A DNA stretch of 64,000 nucleotides from JALZAI01 sp038207565 (GTDB taxonomy: Bacteria > Actinomycetota > Actinomycetes > Mycobacteriales > Jatrophihabitantaceae): assembly GCA_038207565.1 (NCBI GenBank), contig JBBQZQ010000017.1, positions 16,143 through 80,142 on the forward strand, given 5' to 3'. Positions 1 through 8,178 of the stretch are shown piece by piece. Position 1 is the first letter of the stretch, and every line of letters begins with the position of its first letter. The notes under the pieces were generated by a model, which saw only the letters and a program-made list of their open reading frames with translations, searched no databases and was not told the DNA's origin. The position numbers and the translations under genes were made by a program.

Positions 1-1152
1 GAGAACGCCGGCGCCGTGCGGACTGCCCGTCCGCGTCCGGTCTTCAGTTCCGCACAGCCGTTGTCGTCGCTGGTCGTGGCAGCTCTGGACCACGGCGTCG
101 TCGTGCTGGACTCGGAGGATCGGGTCGTCGTGCTCAACCCCGCCGCCCGCGCGATGAATCTCGTCGAGGTCGATCGGTTGACCTTCCCCGATCTCGCCGA
201 CCTGGCGGCTCGTGCCCGCAGGACCGGCCGGCACATCACCCGGACTGTCGACCTCCCGGTCGGTCGCCTGGGCCGCGAGCCGATCTCGCTGTCGGTGAAC
301 GCCGTCCCGCTCGAGGTCGAGGACGATCGAGTCGGCGCGGTGGGGCTACTGCTCGCCGACATGAGTGAGCACCGCCGGCTCGAGGCTGTCCGCCGCGATT
401 TCGTCGCCAACGTCTCGCACGAGCTGAAGACCCCGGTCGGTGCGTTGACGTTGCTGGCCGAGGCGGTTCAAGACGCCGCCGACGACCCCGAGGCGGTGGC
501 CCGCTTCGCCGGACGGATGCAGCACGAGGGCACGCGCCTGGCCAGGTTGGTGCAGGAGCTGACCGAACTGTCCCGCGTGCAAGGTGCGGACCCGCTCCCG
601 GGAGCCTCCGAGATCGACGTCGAACTTCTCCTCACCGAGGCGACCGACCGTGCCCGGTTGGCGGCGGAGCAGCATGCCATCACCCTCGACCTGCGCTGCG
701 ACGACGACACCCTGGCCGTCCGAGGCAACGAGTCACAGTTGACGACGGCGGTTGCCAACCTCGTGGACAACGCCGTCGCGTACAGCCCGCCGGATACGCG
801 GGTGCTGGTACGGGCAGTTTCCTCGACCGATCACCAGGCGCGTCCGACCGTCGACATCAGTGTCACCGACCAGGGCTTGGGCATCGCCGAGGCCGACCTC
901 GACCGCATCTTCGAACGCTTCTACCGGGTCGACCCTGCTCGCTCGCGGGCCACGGGGGGGACGGGCCTGGGGCTGGCTATCGTCAAGAACATCGTGACCA
1001 ACCACCTCGGCACCATCGCGGTGCAGAGCACTGTCGGCGAAGGGTCGACATTCACTATCCGGCTACCTCGCGTTCATTCGGATGCGTCATCGTCCGGTGT
1101 AGTGGACGCGGTCGGCGCGAACAGCGTGCCGGTCCGTTCGTCGAAAGGGTGA
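1..1152 (+). CDS. senX3: Sensor histidine kinase, SenX3/PhoR type (5' partial)
   Basis: Membrane histidine kinase that senses phosphate status and phosphorylates RegX3. The frame is open to the window edge, and the family's N-terminal transmembrane segments are missing, so the GTG at 16 is probably internal and the gene starts upstream. From that GTG there is a PAS-like region (about residues 17-110), a HisKA dimerisation box FVANVSHELKTP with the phospho-acceptor His near 135, and a HATPase_c domain with an N box (NLVDNAVAY), DQGLGI and GGTGLGLAI. The stop overlaps the start of the response regulator, as expected for a co-translated pair. The assignment rests on sequence plus the senX3-regX3-ppx-proC synteny of actinobacteria. 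Confidence 0.9.
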   Translation, partial: ENAGAVRTARPRPVFSSAQPLSSLVVAALDHGVVVLDSEDRVVVLNPAARAMNLVEVDRLTFPDLADLAARARRTGRHITRTVDLPVGRLGREPISLSVNAVPLEVEDDRVGAVGLLLADMSEHRRLEAVRRDFVANVSHELKTPVGALTLLAEAVQDAADDPEAVARFAGRMQHEGTRLARLVQELTELSRVQGADPLPGASEIDVELLLTEATDRARLAAEQHAITLDLRCDDDTLAVRGNESQLTTAVANLVDNAVAYSPPDTRVLVRAVSSTDHQARPTVDISVTDQGLGIAEADLDRIFERFYRVDPARSRATGGTGLGLAIVKNIVTNHLGTIAVQSTVGEGSTFTIRLPRVHSDASSSGVVDAVGANSVPVRSSKG

Positions 1153-1835
1153 GCATGACCCGCGTGTTGGTCGTCGAGGACGAGGAGTCCTTCTCGGATG
1201 CACTGTCCTACATGCTGCGCAGGGAGGGTTACGAGGTCGAGGTCTCCGCGACCGGACCCGGGGCCTTGACCGCATTCGACCGTTCCGGCGCCGACCTGGT
1301 GTTGCTCGATCTGATGCTGCCCGGGCTGTCCGGCACCGAGGTGTGCCGTGAGCTACGTAACCGCTCGAAGGTGCCGATCATCATGGTCACCGCGCGCGAC
1401 TCCGAGGTGGACAAGGTGGTCGGCCTCGAACTCGGGGCGGACGATTACGTCACCAAGCCGTTCTCCTCGCGCGAGCTGATCGCGCGGATCAGAGCCGTGC
1501 TGCGTCGCGGCGGTGAGCCGGACGAGCTGATCACCAGCACGGTCGAGGCAGGCCCCGTACGCATGGACGTGGAACGGCACGTGGTGTCGGTCGACGGTGC
1601 CCAGGTGTCGATGCCGCTCAAGGAGTTCGACCTGCTCGAACTGCTCCTGCGCAACGCCGGACGGGTGCTCACCCGCGGCCAGCTCATCGACCGGGTCTGG
1701 GGCTCGGACTACGTCGGTGACACCAAGACCCTCGACGTCCACGTCAAGCGGTTGCGCGCCAAGATCGAACCGGACCCGGGCGACCCGAAGCACCTGGTCA
1801 CCGTGCGCGGATTGGGCTACAAGTTCGAGGTCTGA
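1149..1835 (+). CDS. regX3: Response regulator, OmpR/PhoB family (RegX3-like)
   Basis: DNA-binding response regulator partner of the preceding kinase, expected to control phosphate-starvation genes. The N-terminal receiver domain has the acidic pair EDE, the phospho-acceptor Asp in LVLLDLMLPG (near residue 54), Thr in MVTARD and Lys in VTKPF. The C-terminal winged helix ends with VRGLGYKFEV, typical of the OmpR/PhoB family; 228 aa is normal length. Start GTG at 1149 overlaps the kinase stop as GTGA; an ATG two codons later (1155) is an alternative. Its 3' end overlaps the convergent gene that follows by 19 nt. Confidence 0.93.
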   Translation: MSMTRVLVVEDEESFSDALSYMLRREGYEVEVSATGPGALTAFDRSGADLVLLDLMLPGLSGTEVCRELRNRSKVPIIMVTARDSEVDKVVGLELGADDYVTKPFSSRELIARIRAVLRRGGEPDELITSTVEAGPVRMDVERHVVSVDGAQVSMPLKEFDLLELLLRNAGRVLTRGQLIDRVWGSDYVGDTKTLDVHVKRLRAKIEPDPGDPKHLVTVRGLGYKFEV

Positions 1836-2629
1836 TCCTTGGCGCCGGACAGACCGGCAGCGGCGGTCGCCGGGTGAACCGCGACCAGGCCCAGCTCGAG
1901 CCGCTGCGCGCACAGCCGCGCGAGCTCGGCATAGGCGGCTTCGCCGAGCAACGCGATCAGCTCCGGCCCATAGGACTCATACATCGGCTCGGTGCCGATG
2001 TGCGCCTCCGGCGAGGACGTGCAGTACCAGTCCAGATCGTGCCCACCCTCGCCCCAGCCGCGGCGGTCGAACTCGGCGATGCTCGACCGCAGGATGCGGG
2101 TGCCGTCCGGGCGGTCGATCCACTCCTGCTCGCGGCGCACCGGCAACTGCCAGCAGACCTCGGGCTTGGTCTCGAGCGGGTTCATCCCGAGCCGTAGCGC
2201 CAACCCGTGCAGCGCGCACCCGATGCCGCCCGCGAAGCCGTCGCGGTTGGCAAAGATGCAGGCACCGTCGACGACCCGCGTCTTCGAGCGCTTCTGGTCC
2301 TCCTCCTCGGCCTGCTCGGTGAAGCGCAGCTTGCCGCTCTTGGTGTGGCCCACATCGAACAGGTCCCAGTCCGCACGCGTGAGCTGCTCGGCGAACTTCC
2401 GCACCCGCTTCTCGTCGGCCTTGTCGGAGAAGTAGGCGCCGTGGTTGCAGCATCCGGTGCTGGCCTGACCGGTCAGCGTGCCGTGGCAGCCGCGTCCGAA
2501 GATGCACGTCCAGCGCGAACACAACCAGGTCATGTCGGCGCGCACCCAGTGTTCGGCATCGGCCGGGTCCTCGAACTCGATCCATTCGCGGGGAAAATCG
2601 AGCGGCACTTCGGGAACAGCACTGGACAT
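1817..2629 (-). CDS. Conserved hypothetical Cys-rich protein (Rv0495c-type)
   Basis: A 270-aa protein of unknown function that in actinobacteria sits beside the ppx-type phosphatase, as Rv0495c does in M. tuberculosis. It contains conserved-looking Cys residues (CSRWTCIFGRGCHG, GCCNHGAYF, GACIFANRDG, GCALHG), a pattern that could hold a metal or Fe-S centre; this is inference only. I chose the ATG at 2629 (MSSAVPEVPLDFP) because residues upstream in the open frame are Arg-rich and non-conserved in style. It is divergent from ppx, with only 25 bp between the two starts, so the two probably share a promoter region. There is no signal peptide or membrane segment. Confidence 0.82.
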   Translation of the reverse strand: MSSAVPEVPLDFPREWIEFEDPADAEHWVRADMTWLCSRWTCIFGRGCHGTLTGQASTGCCNHGAYFSDKADEKRVRKFAEQLTRADWDLFDVGHTKSGKLRFTEQAEEEDQKRSKTRVVDGACIFANRDGFAGGIGCALHGLALRLGMNPLETKPEVCWQLPVRREQEWIDRPDGTRILRSSIAEFDRRGWGEGGHDLDWYCTSSPEAHIGTEPMYESYGPELIALLGEAAYAELARLCAQRLELGLVAVHPATAAAGLSGAKDQTSNL

Positions 2630-2654
2630 GCCGCGAGCGTAATAGGGTCGACGG

Positions 2655-3587
2655 GTGCGCCTGGGTGTTCTCGACGTCGGGTCCAACACAGTCCATCTCC
2701 TCGTCGTCGACGCCCACCGCGGTGCCGAGCCCACACCTCAGCACTCGGACAAGAGCGAGCTGCGCCTGGCCGAGCACATCGACCGGCGTGGCGATCTCAC
2801 CACCAAGGGCGCGGACACGCTGATAAAGGCGGTGTCCACGGCGCGCAAGCAGGCCAAGGCGCTCGGCTGCGAGGAGCTGCTGGCCTTCGCGACATCCGCC
2901 GTGCGCGATGCCGGGAACAGCTCCGCCGTCCTCGACCGGGTCGTCGACAAGTCCGGTGTCGAGCTCCAGGTACTGAGCGGCGAGGACGAGGCACGCCTGA
3001 CGTTCCTCGCCGTGCGCCGGTGGCTGGGATGGAGCGCCGGCAACCTGATCAGCCTGGACATCGGTGGTGGCTCGCTGGAACTTGCCGCCGGCCAGGACGA
3101 GGACCCTTCGGTGGCCGTGTCGGTGCCGCTCGGCGCGGGTCGGCTCACCCGCTCGCATTTCACCGACGACCCACCACCGAAGTCCGAGATCAGCGAGCTG
3201 CGTGAGTACATCGACGCCCAGCTCGCCCGGCCGATGAAGAAGCTGCTCGCCGAGGGCGTCCCGGACCGTGTCGTTGCCACGAGCAAGACGTTTCGCACGC
3301 TCGCGCGACTGGCAGGCGCTGCGCCGAGTTCGGCCGGCCCGCGCGCCCGCCGCATGCTCAACCGCAACGGCCTGGAGCAGATCTCGGCCTTCATCTCCCG
3401 CATCCCGTCCTCCGATCTCGCGGAGCTCGACGGCGTCAGCGTCGGTCGCGCGCATCAGGTGCTGGCCGGCACGCTCGTGGCGGCTTCGGCGATGGACGCG
3501 CTGGACGTGGACGAACTCGAGCTGTGCCCCTGGGCGCTGCGCGAGGGTGTGATCCTGCGGCGGCTGGACTGGTTGTCGCATCCCTGA
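2655..3587 (+). CDS. ppx: Ppx/GppA family phosphatase (exopolyphosphatase)
   Basis: Hydrolyses terminal phosphates of polyphosphate and/or the pppGpp 5' phosphate. The N-terminal actin-like ATPase fold is marked by GVLDVGSNTVHLLVVD, and the second phosphate loop by LDIGGGSLEL (about residues 133-142). At 310 aa it is the short actinobacterial form without a C-terminal HD domain. GTG start at 2655 gives VRLGVLDVGSNT, right at the conserved start of the fold. Context with the SenX3-RegX3 phosphate system fits a role in phosphate and polyphosphate balance. Confidence 0.92.
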   Translation: MRLGVLDVGSNTVHLLVVDAHRGAEPTPQHSDKSELRLAEHIDRRGDLTTKGADTLIKAVSTARKQAKALGCEELLAFATSAVRDAGNSSAVLDRVVDKSGVELQVLSGEDEARLTFLAVRRWLGWSAGNLISLDIGGGSLELAAGQDEDPSVAVSVPLGAGRLTRSHFTDDPPPKSEISELREYIDAQLARPMKKLLAEGVPDRVVATSKTFRTLARLAGAAPSSAGPRARRMLNRNGLEQISAFISRIPSSDLAELDGVSVGRAHQVLAGTLVAASAMDALDVDELELCPWALREGVILRRLDWLSHP

Positions 3588-3613
3588 CATCTGTAGCGAT
3601 TACGCTCCGCGTC

Positions 3614-4501
3614 ATGAGCTCCGATCCGAGTCGTGCGCTGCGGGACGCGCCGGTCAAGGTGGGGCTCTCGAGCGCGTCGGTCTACCCGGAGGGCACCGGC
3701 GCGGCCTTCGAGCTCGCGGCCAAGCTGGGCTACGACGGCGTCGAGGTCATGGTGTGGACCGACCCGACCAGCCAGGATCCCTATGCCCTGCTTCGGCTGT
3801 CGGAGCACTACCAGGTGCCGATCCTCGCGATCCATGCGCCGTGCCTCATCATCACGCAGCGGGTTTGGACGACCGACCCCTGGGAGAAACTGCGCAAGGC
3901 CCAGTTCGCAGCCGAACTGCTGGGCGCCGGGACCGTCGTCGTGCACCCGCCGTTTCGGTGGCAGCGCGAGTACGCCCGTAACTTCCGCCGCGGCATCGAC
4001 CGGCTGGCCGGCGAGAGTGAGGTCCGCTTCGCCGTCGAGAACATGTTCCCGCTGCGGCTGCGCGGTCGCGAGATATCGGCCTACCAGCCGTCGTGGGACG
4101 TCGCGTTCGACGACGCCGTCTACCGCGACTACACGCTCGATCTGTCGCACGCCGCGGTCTCGCAATCCGATGCGCTCGCCATGCTCGACGCGATGGGCGA
4201 GCGGCTCAGCCACCTGCACGTCGCTGACGGGACCGGCGCGGCGAAGGACGAACACCTGATCCCGGGACGCGGCGCGCAGCCATGCGCCGAGGTGCTCGAG
4301 ACGGTCGCGGCGCGCGGTTACGACGGGCACGTGATCGTCGAGGTGAACACCCGGCGGGCGCTCGACCGGGCCGAGCGTGAAGCCGATCTCGCCGAGGCGC
4401 TCGCGTTTTGCCGGCTGCACCTCGTCTCGCCCGTCTCGCCCGTGACGCCGGTCTCGCCGGTCTCGGCGGCCCCCGCCCCAATCCGTACCCTTGGCCCCTG
4501 A
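3614..4501 (+). CDS. Sugar phosphate isomerase/epimerase-like TIM-barrel protein
   Basis: AP-endonuclease-2/xylose-isomerase-like TIM barrel of 295 aa, corresponding in position to Rv0498. Visible signatures are VGLSSASVYPEGT at the N terminus, YDGVEVMVW, HAPCLI, a central Glu in FAVENMFPL, DLSHAAV and HLHVADGTG, and a late Glu in VIVEVNTRR. These are metal-ligand-like His/Glu/Asp positions of the family. The substrate is unknown. ATG at 3614 was chosen over upstream starts that would overlap ppx. The last 25 or so residues are a Ser-Pro-Val repeat encoded by five 9-bp units (4424-4468) and are probably not part of the fold. Confidence 0.82.
   Translation: MSSDPSRALRDAPVKVGLSSASVYPEGTGAAFELAAKLGYDGVEVMVWTDPTSQDPYALLRLSEHYQVPILAIHAPCLIITQRVWTTDPWEKLRKAQFAAELLGAGTVVVHPPFRWQREYARNFRRGIDRLAGESEVRFAVENMFPLRLRGREISAYQPSWDVAFDDAVYRDYTLDLSHAAVSQSDALAMLDAMGERLSHLHVADGTGAAKDEHLIPGRGAQPCAEVLETVAARGYDGHVIVEVNTRRALDRAEREADLAEALAFCRLHLVSPVSPVTPVSPVSAAPAPIRTLGP
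4424..4468 (+). repeat. In-frame 9-bp tandem repeat (5 units)
   Basis: Five consecutive 9-bp units of the form GTCTCGCCC/GTGACGCCG/GTCTCGGCG encode the Val-Ser-Pro-type tail of the TIM-barrel protein. Period 9 keeps the reading frame. Units 1 and 2 are identical. Confidence 0.8.
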
Positions 4502-4566
4502 GCAGGGTCGGGCACGGCGTGTCGCCCTGCTGGGCGGCCACAACGGGTGGTCCCTAGGCTGGTGCC

Positions 4567-5520
4567 ATGCTGCGCTCGACGATCCTGGCCGCCTCGCGCA
4601 ACGCGAGCCTCGAACACCTGATCACGACAGCCCCGGTCAGCCGTAGTGTCGTGCGGCGCTTCGTCGGCGGCGCGGACACCGCCAGCGCCGTCGAGGCGAC
4701 GCGGCACCTGGAGGACGCCGGACTGAGCGTCACCCTCGACCACCTCGGCGAGGACACCACCGACCGCGCCCAGGCCGACGCGGTCGTCAGGGCGTATTCG
4801 GACCTGCTCGACTCGCTGCACCGGGCCGGGCTGACCGAACGCCTGGCGCCGCTCACCGCGCGTGCCGAGGTCAGCGTCAAGCTCTCCGCAATCGGCCAGG
4901 CGCTGGGCGCCGACGGCGCGAAGATCGCCCTCGACCACGCCCGCGACATCTGCGCCGCAGCCGAGCGTGTCGGGGCCACGGTCACTCTCGACATGGAGGA
5001 CCACACCACCACCGACTCGACCCTTGGCACCCTGCGCGAGCTGCGGCCCGACTTCCCGGCGACCGCCGCCGTGCTGCAGGCATACCTGCGCCGCACCGAA
5101 GGCGACTGCCGCGACCTTTCAGGCGCCGACAGCCGGGTCCGCCTCTGCAAGGGTGCTTACCACGAGCCGCCGAGTGTCGCCTTCCAACGGCGCGAGGACG
5201 TCGATCTGTCCTACGTGCGCTGCATCAACGCCCTCATGGCCGGCGACGGGTACCCGATGCTGGCCACGCACGATCCCCGGCTCATCGAGATCAGCATCGA
5301 GCGAGCAAAGTTTCACGGCAAGGCGGCAGGCAGCGAGTACGAGCTGCAGATGCTCTACGGAATCCGCCCCCACGAACAGCAGCGATTGGCCCGGGACGGG
5401 CAGCTCGTGCGCGTATATCTGCCCTACGGCGCGCAGTGGTACGGCTATCTCATGCGCCGGCTGGCCGAACGACCGGCGAATCTGACGTTCTTCGGCCGCG
5501 CCATGTTCACGAAGGGCTGA
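4567..5520 (+). CDS. Proline dehydrogenase
   Basis: FAD enzyme oxidising L-proline to pyrroline-5-carboxylate, passing electrons to quinone. It is a 317-aa monofunctional PRODH barrel with SVKLSAIGQ (about 98-106), VTLDMEDHTTTD, VRLCKGAYHEP, MLATHDPRLI and the C-terminal substrate/FAD segment VRVYLPYGAQWYGYLMRRLAERP. No fused P5C dehydrogenase domain is present. ATG at 4567 fits the family N terminus. It lies 4 nt before proC, so degradation and synthesis of proline share P5C in one transcription unit. Confidence 0.93.
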   Translation: MLRSTILAASRNASLEHLITTAPVSRSVVRRFVGGADTASAVEATRHLEDAGLSVTLDHLGEDTTDRAQADAVVRAYSDLLDSLHRAGLTERLAPLTARAEVSVKLSAIGQALGADGAKIALDHARDICAAAERVGATVTLDMEDHTTTDSTLGTLRELRPDFPATAAVLQAYLRRTEGDCRDLSGADSRVRLCKGAYHEPPSVAFQRREDVDLSYVRCINALMAGDGYPMLATHDPRLIEISIERAKFHGKAAGSEYELQMLYGIRPHEQQRLARDGQLVRVYLPYGAQWYGYLMRRLAERPANLTFFGRAMFTKG

Positions 5521-5524
5521 GCGG

Positions 5525-6328
5525 ATGGAGGCACTCGCCATCCTCGGCGGCGGCAAGATCGGCGAAGCGCTGATCACCGGCCTGCTACGCGGTACGCGGA
5601 CGCCTGCGGACATCGTCGTCGTCGAGCGGTACCCCCAACGGGCGCAGTACCTCACCTCCACCTACGGCGTTCGGACGGTCGACGTCCCCGAGGCGGTGGC
5701 CGCCGCCCGCACCCTGCTGATCGCCGTGAAGCCGCAGGACATCGACGCGCTGCTGGCCGAACTGCGCCCAGAGGTCGGCACCGACCATCTCATCGTCTCA
5801 GTCGCGGCGGGCATCACCACCGCGCATCTCGAGCAGGGGCTGCGCGAGGGCGTTCCGGTCGTGCGGTGCATGCCCAATACGCCGGCGCTGGTGGACGAGG
5901 CGATGACTGCCGTCGCGGCAGGTGCCCATGCGCAGGAGCAGCACCTCGTCGTCGCCGAAGCGCTGCTCGGCTCGGTGGGCAAGGTCGTGCGCGTTCCGGA
6001 ATCCCAGCTGGACGCAGTCACGGCGCTGTCCGGGTCGGGGCCGGCGTATTTCTTCTTCCTGGTCGAAGCCATGATCGACGCCGGCATCCTGCTCGGGCTG
6101 CCGCGAGCCCTGGCCGCGGACCTGATCGTGCAGACCGCTATCGGTTCGGCGGTGATGTTGCGTGACTCGGGCGAACACCCGGTGCAGCTGCGCGAGGCGG
6201 TGACCAGCCCGGGCGGCACGACGATCATGGCGATCCGCGAGTTGGAGATCCACGGCGTGCGAGCAGCGTTGCTGGCCGCCATCGAGGCGGCCGCCAAGCG
6301 AAGTGCAGAACTCGGCAAATCCGGGTAG
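5525..6328 (+). CDS. proC: Pyrroline-5-carboxylate reductase
   Basis: Reduces P5C to proline using NAD(P)H, the last step of proline synthesis. The N-terminal Rossmann motif is AILGGGKIGEALITGL. The conserved C-terminal P5CR signature spans SGSGPAYFFFLVEAM and the later REAVTSPGGTT stretch. 267 aa is standard. ATG at 5525 follows the proline dehydrogenase stop by 4 nt. An inverted repeat (6385-6419) downstream may terminate the transcript. Confidence 0.95.
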   Translation: MEALAILGGGKIGEALITGLLRGTRTPADIVVVERYPQRAQYLTSTYGVRTVDVPEAVAAARTLLIAVKPQDIDALLAELRPEVGTDHLIVSVAAGITTAHLEQGLREGVPVVRCMPNTPALVDEAMTAVAAGAHAQEQHLVVAEALLGSVGKVVRVPESQLDAVTALSGSGPAYFFFLVEAMIDAGILLGLPRALAADLIVQTAIGSAVMLRDSGEHPVQLREAVTSPGGTTIMAIRELEIHGVRAALLAAIEAAAKRSAELGKSG

Positions 6329-6384
6329 CTACGCATACCGACTGCCGAACGGGGCCGCCGGGTAGAACGGCTGCGGTCGCGTGC

Positions 6385-6419
6385 CGAGTGGGAACTTGGG
6401 GTCGCTTCTGCCCCACTCG
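6385..6419 (+). terminator. Candidate terminator after proC
   Basis: Perfect 8-bp inverted repeat CGAGTGGG (6385-6392) and CCCACTCG (6412-6419) with a 19-nt loop. It has no T-run, as is common in high-GC actinobacteria. It sits between proC and the HTH gene. Confidence 0.35.
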
Positions 6420-6508
6420 TACCGCTAGTCTCAACTCTCAGCACGTGCGTGTTCGTTCGTCGGTGGGGAAGCCGACGCACCGACGCGTGCCGAAGGTGTC
6501 GGTGAAAC

Positions 6509-6838
6509 ATGAGCACCCCCCCACGACGTGGGCAGCGCAGCTCCGACGAGCCCGCCGCGCCGACACCCGCCGCGCCCACGTCCGCCGCGCCCACGTCCGC
6601 CGCGCCGACACCCGCCGCGCCGACACCCGCACAATCGCGCCCGATGGACCCTGCCCTGTCCGAGGTCAGGTTCCTGACCGTCGCCGAGGTGGCCTCCGTG
6701 ATGCGGGTGTCGAAGATGACCGTCTACCGCATGGTGCACGGCGGCGACCTGCCTGCCGTGCGCGTCGGCCGGTCCTTCCGGGTCCCCGAACGGGCGGTGC
6801 ACGACTACCTGCGGGCAGCGTTCATCGCAACCGGCTGA
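6509..6838 (+). CDS. Excisionase-family helix-turn-helix DNA-binding protein with Ala-Pro-Thr repeat
   Basis: Small DNA-binding protein of the MerR-like/excisionase HTH_17 family, positionally equal to Rv0500A. The HTH is FLTVAEVASVMRVSKMTVYR (about residues 56-75), followed by the wing VRVGRSFRVPERAV. The first 46 residues are low-complexity, with five T-P/S-A-A-P units encoded by 15-bp DNA repeats. An internal ATG (6644, MDPALSEV) would give a compact 64-aa protein like the usual family members, so the repeat segment may be a strain-specific extension or untranslated. A developmental or housekeeping regulator role is inferred only from the family. Confidence 0.8.
   Translation: MSTPPRRGQRSSDEPAAPTPAAPTSAAPTSAAPTPAAPTPAQSRPMDPALSEVRFLTVAEVASVMRVSKMTVYRMVHGGDLPAVRVGRSFRVPERAVHDYLRAAFIATG
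6556..6630 (+). repeat. 15-bp tandem repeat, 5 units, in-frame
   Basis: Five 15-bp units (variants of GCGCCGACACCCGCC and GCGCCCACGTCCGCC) encode a pentapeptide T-P/S-A-A-P array at the N terminus of the HTH protein. The multiple-of-3 period keeps the frame while copy number could vary. Confidence 0.85.
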
Positions 6839-6961
6839 GCTGATCCCCGGTCCGCCTCGCGTCGTGGCCGGCACGTCGGCCCGGGTAGGCTGCACCATGA
6901 CACCGCGCGCGGCAGACTGCCGACATGCGCACGATCGACCTGAGTGACGAGGTTTTCATCA

Positions 6962-7060
6962 ATGGGTTCTGTCATCAAGAAGCGGCGCAAGCGGATGGCC
7001 AAGAAGAAGCACCGCAAGCTGCTGAAGAAGACCCGCGTCCAGCGACGCAACAAGAAGTAG
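6962..7060 (+). CDS. 30S ribosomal protein bS22 (AURKAIP1/COX24-type small basic protein)
   Basis: A 32-aa protein, MGSVIKKRRKRMAKKKHRKL followed by LKKTRVQRRNKK. It matches the actinobacterial small ribosomal protein known from mycobacterial 30S structures (Rv0500B position). About half the residues are Lys/Arg, consistent with rRNA binding. It is followed 25 nt later by the epimerase gene. The Shine-Dalgarno is weak (GAGG about 10 nt upstream of ATG 6962). Confidence 0.93.
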   Translation: MGSVIKKRRKRMAKKKHRKLLKKTRVQRRNKK

Positions 7061-7085
7061 CGCTGCAGCGACCGAGCGACACCCC

Positions 7086-8165
7086 GTGCCCAGCGTCGTC
7101 CTGATCACCGGTGTGAGCCGCTTCCTCGGTAGCGAGGTGGCAGCGCGGCTGAGCACCGATCCGAACGTCGATCGGCTCATCGGGGTAGACACGATCCCAC
7201 CCCGTCCTAGCGAGGAAGCACGCCTTGGTAGGACGGAGTTCGTTCGTGCCGACATCAGCAACCCCTTGATCGCCAAGGTGATCGCCCAGGCGCGGGTGAC
7301 GACGGTCGTGCACACCGCGCCGCACGCCCGGAGCAGGGCGCTGCAGGTCGGGCCACGCGAGCAGCACGTCACCGGCACGATGCAATTGCTTGCCGGCTGC
7401 CAGGTCTCGGAGTCGCTGCGTCGCGTCGTCGTCGCCTCGACCGCCGCGGTCTACGGGTCGAGCTCGCACAATCCCGCGGTGTTCACCGAGTCCATGCCCA
7501 CCTCGAGGCGCGGCTCACGCGCCTACGCCCGGGATGCGGTCGAGGTGGAGAACTACACCCGCGGCTTCACCCGCCGCCGTCCCGACATCGAGGTGAGCGT
7601 CCTGCGACTGGCCAACATCCTGGGGCCGCGCACCGAGACCGCGCTCGCGCGATACCTGGCCATGCCGATAGTCCCGACATCGCTCGGCTACGACCCGCGC
7701 TTGCAACTGCTGCACGAGGACGACGCCGCCGAGGCCGTCCGCCGGGCAAGCGTCGAGCACCATCGCGGCATCGTGAACGTGGCCGGCGACGGTGTGGTCC
7801 CGCTGTCGCAAGCATTGCGCTGGGCCGGTCGGGTCCGGCTCCCCGTTCCGTCGCGGGCGATCTCGATGATCGGCGGGCTGGTGCGCAACACCGGCTTCGT
7901 CGATGTGTCCGCCGAAGAGGCCGACTTCCTCAACTTCGGACGGGTGGTGGACACCGAGCGCCTGCACGCCGAGTTCGGCTACGTCCCGCAGTACACGACA
8001 GCCGAGACGTTGCTGTCCTACCTCGCCGCTCGCGACGGGCGGGGCGGTCTGCCGCGCGTCGGCGTGGCGGCCGTCGCCGGCGCGCAGCGACTGCTGCGCG
8101 AGTGCTCAGGCGCCGTTCCGACAGCCGCCGGCGCTCAGCCTGTCCCCGATGCCTTCCCGTGTTGA
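7086..8165 (+). CDS. NAD-dependent epimerase/dehydratase family protein (GalE2-like)
   Basis: Extended SDR protein of 359 aa with the Rossmann motif LITGVSRFLGSEVAARL at the N terminus and VVASTAAVYGSS. The usual YxxxK is not clear: the expected position reads YARDA, without the Lys, so classical epimerase catalysis is doubtful. It occupies the Rv0501 (galE2) position before the acyltransferase. The GTG start (7086, VPSVVLITG) places the nucleotide loop at residue 8. Substrate unknown. Confidence 0.85.
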   Translation: MPSVVLITGVSRFLGSEVAARLSTDPNVDRLIGVDTIPPRPSEEARLGRTEFVRADISNPLIAKVIAQARVTTVVHTAPHARSRALQVGPREQHVTGTMQLLAGCQVSESLRRVVVASTAAVYGSSSHNPAVFTESMPTSRRGSRAYARDAVEVENYTRGFTRRRPDIEVSVLRLANILGPRTETALARYLAMPIVPTSLGYDPRLQLLHEDDAAEAVRRASVEHHRGIVNVAGDGVVPLSQALRWAGRVRLPVPSRAISMIGGLVRNTGFVDVSAEEADFLNFGRVVDTERLHAEFGYVPQYTTAETLLSYLAARDGRGGLPRVGVAAVAGAQRLLRECSGAVPTAAGAQPVPDAFPC

Positions 8166-8178
8166 GCCCGGAACCGCA

